Below are positions 61,198 through 64,000 of a stretch of DNA of 64,000 nt, piece after piece. The notes under the pieces are model-generated. The model saw nothing but the letters and a program-made list of their open reading frames with translations, made no database searches and was not told the DNA's origin. Numbering within the stretch: the stretch's first letter is position 1; every line of letters starts with the position of its first letter. Made by a program: the position numbers and the translations under genes. The DNA comes from Vibrio chagasii (GTDB taxonomy: Bacteria; Pseudomonadota; Gammaproteobacteria; Enterobacterales; Vibrionaceae): NCBI RefSeq assembly GCF_002954585.1, contig NZ_MSCI01000003.1, positions 209,967 to 273,966 on the forward strand. Direction: 5' to 3'.

Positions 61198-62934
61198 TTA
61201 TTGCACTTTAAACCGTGAAATGACATCACCCAGACCGGTGGAGGTGGCTTTCAGTTCGTCGCTGACTGATGTTGTTTGCGAGGCGTTTTCGTTGAGCTTA
61301 CGAATGAGCTCTTGAATTGCGCTCATATTACGGCTGACTTCTTGAGTCACATGACGCTGCTCTTGAGCCGATGTCGCCATCAAGGTGTTAAGATCATTAA
61401 TCTCGACAACAGAATCGGTGACGATGTTTAAAGAGTCCATGACCTGGTTAGTACGATCTACCGTTTGTTGACAACTTGAGTGCGTTGAGGCCATTTCATT
61501 GACGACATTATCGGTCGTAGACTTCAATTTCTCTAACATTTCATTAATTTGAGAAGTGCTTTGCTGTGTTCGAGCAGCGAGGGCACGTACCTCGTCAGCG
61601 ACGACCGCAAAACCACGTCCTTGCTCCCCGGCACGAGCGGCTTCAATCGCAGCGTTTAAGGCTAACAGGTTTGTCTGTTCTGCGATGTCACCTATCACTT
61701 GTAACACAGAGCTGATCTGCTTGGTGTCTTCGTTCATTGTTCCAATGGTCTCAGACATAGAGGCAGCTTGTGTGACCATATCACTGACGCTTTGTACTGC
61801 GCTTCCAACAGCACGCTTCGATTCTTCTGCGTAGCGATTTGTGCGGTCAGTCAGCTTAGCGGCATCGTCAGCGCTGTTCGCAATAGAGTCTGCCGTTGCG
61901 CTCATTTCTTCAATAGCAGTGATGGCTTGTTCGGATTCAATGGTGTGTTGATCTAGAGTGCTACTATTGTTGTGCGACTGTTTGGCAAGCTCATCAACCG
62001 CGTGGTCGATATGTGCAGATGAATGAGACACATCAACAAACATTTTCTGCAGTTGAGCAATAAAGAGATCGATTGATTGTGATATATGGCCTATCTCATC
62101 TTTGCTGTCGATATTGAGCCTTTGCGTTAGGTCACCGTTGCCGTTGGATAGGTCACCGACTAATGTCTTCAATTGCTCAAAAGGCCTAAAAGCAAAGTGG
62201 AGCAAAACAATACTACCCAGGATAATGGTCACACCCGTGATTAATAGCGCTAATGTAATCATCCAATTTAGCTTGTCTGTTTTCGCTTGAATGTTACTTT
62301 GGTCAATGTACCCAATGAGCTGCCACTGGCTATTACCGAATGAGATATTTCGCTTTATCGGCGTTAATTCACTGCCGTGCGTATTATTGTAAATAACAGT
62401 CCCATCACCTATCAGTTCCGCGAAGCTTCCCTCTGCCGCAAGCCCAACGATGATCTTTGTCAATGCAGCTAGATCGTAAGTGAGAAAATCAACAGAATCG
62501 TCAAATCTTTTAATGGAGAAAGTGATGTATGAGGTGCTGTCTTTAACAGTGATTGGACTAATACTGAGTTTCTCAGTTTGTGTCTCAGCAGCGTTAATAA
62601 AATACTGAGCCTCTTCTTCACTGATGTTGCCCGTATCATCGAACGCGTAACCGTTGACGATTTTCACAATTTGAGCAAAACCAGAGGCCTCTTTGGTATC
62701 CGCAATGTCCATCATACTGAAGTTGAGATTGGTGGCTTGCGTCACTTTGCTATTGAGTTCGGCTTCGATCTTTTCGCGGGTGATGTCAATAACATGGGTG
62801 ATGTTCTTAATATCTGATTGATTAATGTAATGACTTATAAAGTGGTTGACGCTGAGGTAGGAGATAAGTGTCGTTGTGGTGATGATCGCAACGATCAGTA
62901 ACACGAGTTTATTCTTAAACGAAAGGTGAGTCAT
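61198..62934 (-). CDS. Methyl-accepting chemotaxis protein
   Basis: From ATG 62934 (MTHLSFKNKL) this receptor has 578 residues. TM1 lies near 8-30, the periplasmic sensor near 31-220 (Cache-like, with FTYDLAALTKIIVGL-style wording), and TM2 near 228-250. A HAMP domain (FRPFEQLKTLVGDLSNGNGDLTQRLN) precedes the signalling domain with the hairpin IAEQTNLLALNAAIEAARAGEQGRGFAVVADEVRALAARTQ. It has no CheR-binding pentapeptide at the C-terminus. It would bind an unknown ligand and signal to CheA. An in-frame ATG 54 bases upstream is possible. Confidence 0.93.
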   Translation of the reverse strand: MTHLSFKNKLVLLIVAIITTTTLISYLSVNHFISHYINQSDIKNITHVIDITREKIEAELNSKVTQATNLNFSMMDIADTKEASGFAQIVKIVNGYAFDDTGNISEEEAQYFINAAETQTEKLSISPITVKDSTSYITFSIKRFDDSVDFLTYDLAALTKIIVGLAAEGSFAELIGDGTVIYNNTHGSELTPIKRNISFGNSQWQLIGYIDQSNIQAKTDKLNWMITLALLITGVTIILGSIVLLHFAFRPFEQLKTLVGDLSNGNGDLTQRLNIDSKDEIGHISQSIDLFIAQLQKMFVDVSHSSAHIDHAVDELAKQSHNNSSTLDQHTIESEQAITAIEEMSATADSIANSADDAAKLTDRTNRYAEESKRAVGSAVQSVSDMVTQAASMSETIGTMNEDTKQISSVLQVIGDIAEQTNLLALNAAIEAARAGEQGRGFAVVADEVRALAARTQQSTSQINEMLEKLKSTTDNVVNEMASTHSSCQQTVDRTNQVMDSLNIVTDSVVEINDLNTLMATSAQEQRHVTQEVSRNMSAIQELIRKLNENASQTTSVSDELKATSTGLGDVISRFKVQ

Positions 62935-63005
62935 ATAACCTATACATCCTTGTAAGTGACTATAAAAATGACTGAAATCCGCAGTCAAAGTAGGGGAATC
63001 GGCTC

Positions 63006-63127
63006 AATAATAAGACACTTGTATGGTATATGTAAATTAGTACCCAGATTTATGTTATCGCTTGAAAGGCGGTGTTGGTCTATTCTCTTTACTTGTTCTT
63101 ATTATCATTTCTACTGTTTAGCGCTTA
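63006..63127. other. Intergenic stretch before the MCP gene
   Basis: No gene is seen; it should contain the receptor promoter, but I could not pick a clear pair. Confidence 0.3.
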
Positions 63128-63205
63128 AATCTTTTCGCCTCCCGCACCTGATTTTTTAGGCTCTTCGCATCCCGATTACTCGTACCCCGCATCCGCTTTA
63201 ACTCT
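63128..63205 (-). repeat. CTCG/CGAG dispersed repeat overlapping the MATE 3' end
   Basis: On the minus strand GCGGATGCGGGGTACGAG encodes the last codons of the MATE gene (ADAGYE) before TAA, then GGGATGCGAAGAG continues downstream. Confidence 0.75.
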
Positions 63206-64000
63206 TATACGAAGCGCAAACAAGTACCCTGAAATGCCACCCATTATGTTTCCTAGTGCTAGGCCAATAAACAGCCCTTCGACACCATCAAGTTGGCTGC
63301 CGACCCAGGCAAATGGCAGGGTAAATACGAATAGGCGCATGAAGCTCCATTGGAAGGCTTTGAGTGGTTGATGCATGGCATTCATTGCACTTATCAGCAT
63401 CATCACAATGCCTTGGAACCCGTAACTAAATGGCACAACTAACAGGTAGTGCCACAAGATGCCACGCACGGACTCTTCTTGAGAGAACAGGGCGGCTAAA
63501 GGAATGCTTAATGGCACCATCATTAAGAAAATTAAACCTTGGAACATTACGGCAAAGCGCATGCTTATAAACAGCGCCTTAAAGCTGCGTTGAGGGTTGT
63601 TTGCGCCAAAGTTTTGCGCCATGAAAGGCGTAAGAGCAGAGGTCAGAGACATCAACACAATGATAAGAATCGATTCAATACGCTGAGCTGCGCCATAAGC
63701 CGCCACGGCTTCGGTTCCTTGATTGGCCAGCATCATCATAATGATGGCACCCGCGAGTGGGTTTAATGCGTTTGAAAGTGCAGCGGGTGTTCCAATGGTG
63801 AGGATTTGTTTCCAGTCGCGGACGACCTCTTGAGCATTGGGCGGAGCGAGTAGCTTTTCTCGTTTGATTAATACATACAGTGCACCACACAGCGCACCAA
63901 ACCAACTAAAACCACTGGCGATGGCGGCACCTTGAATCCCGAGTTCTGGGAAAGGCCCGTAACCGAAGATCAGCAAGGGGTCGAGGATGCCGTTAATCAG
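63176..64000 (-). CDS. MATE-family efflux transporter (partial, 5' end outside window)
   Basis: This is the C-terminal 274 codons of a multidrug and toxin extrusion pump, with about eight hydrophobic spans. The frame runs unbroken to the window edge (ending LINGILDPLLIFGYGPFPELGIQGAAIAS), so the start lies beyond base 64000. NALNPLAGAIIMMMLANQGTEAVAAYGAAQRIESI and MTSALTPFMAQNFGA are typical of the second MatE domain. Its C-terminus ADAGYE is supplied by the dispersed repeat. Confidence 0.9.
   Translation of the reverse strand: MINGILDPLLIFGYGPFPELGIQGAAIASGFSWFGALCGALYVLIKREKLLAPPNAQEVVRDWKQILTIGTPAALSNALNPLAGAIIMMMLANQGTEAVAAYGAAQRIESILIIVLMSLTSALTPFMAQNFGANNPQRSFKALFISMRFAVMFQGLIFLMMVPLSIPLAALFSQEESVRGILWHYLLVVPFSYGFQGIVMMLISAMNAMHQPLKAFQWSFMRLFVFTLPFAWVGSQLDGVEGLFIGLALGNIMGGISGYLFALRIRVKADAGYE

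Noticed and set aside
61556..62290. Plus-strand frames opposite the chemotaxis receptor
   Set aside because: They are antisense shadows of a well-supported coding gene.

Overview
The window looks like the chromosome of a marine Vibrio, possibly of the Splendidus clade. The clade is an inference from gene content and style; I ran no database search. It holds the LPS core genes, two separate Wzx/Wzy-type polysaccharide clusters, and housekeeping genes that in enterobacteria lie in the same neighbourhood (hldD, envC, cysE, gpsA, secB, yibN, gpmI).

Layout. 1-9.6 kb: LPS core and lipid A genes (waaA, a CDP-glycerol-transferase-like gene, a waaE-like glucosyltransferase, two GT4 enzymes, a gene with sialyltransferase-type motifs, the ligase waaL, an lpxM-type acyltransferase, hldD). 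9.8-16.4 kb: ugd, a TetR regulator, envC, cysE, gpsA, secB and the rhodanese yibN. 16.5-31.1 kb: first surface-polysaccharide cluster (rmlB, rmlA, rmlC, wzx, wzy, transferases, a DegT aminotransferase, acyltransferases), then wecA on the opposite strand and wzz. 31.1-36.0 kb: a decayed stretch with a frameshifted sugar-phosphate transferase, then an outer-membrane barrel, a glycine-rich lipoprotein and a YjbH protein. 36.3-40.5 kb: capsule export genes wza, wzb and wzc. 40.5-45 kb: a repeat-rich patch and a phage-like island (holin, amidase and an unknown gene, facing a winged-helix gene and a small gene). 45-58.8 kb: second cluster (wecB, wecC, wzx, wzy, heparinase-like, two GTs, a PglC-like transferase, acetyltransferase, DegT aminotransferase and a WbpM/PglF-type dehydratase). 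59.3-64 kb: gpmI, a chemotaxis receptor and a partial MATE transporter.

How it works together. WecA most likely starts the first polymer on undecaprenyl phosphate, Wzx/Wzy/Wzz build it, and WaaL joins it to lipid A-core. The second cluster can make UDP-ManNAcA (WecB, WecC) and probably a UDP-2,4-diamino-2,4,6-trideoxyhexose (dehydratase, aminotransferase, acetyltransferase). The PglC-like enzyme starts that chain, and Wza/Wzb/Wzc export it as capsule. Three leaders (before rmlB, wza and wecB) carry an ops element (GGCGGTAGCGT), the RfaH recruitment site, so one antiterminator probably controls both polymers. Hairpins inside the wza and wecB operons give it something to override.

Most unusual: a dispersed purine-rich repeat (core GCAGATGCGAG / CTCGCATCTGC) that mostly sits directly after stop codons in the sense of the upstream gene and supplies the last codons of two proteins; a G10 tract inside the heparinase-like gene; a 380-bp tandem duplication; and the phage-like lysis island between the capsule operons.
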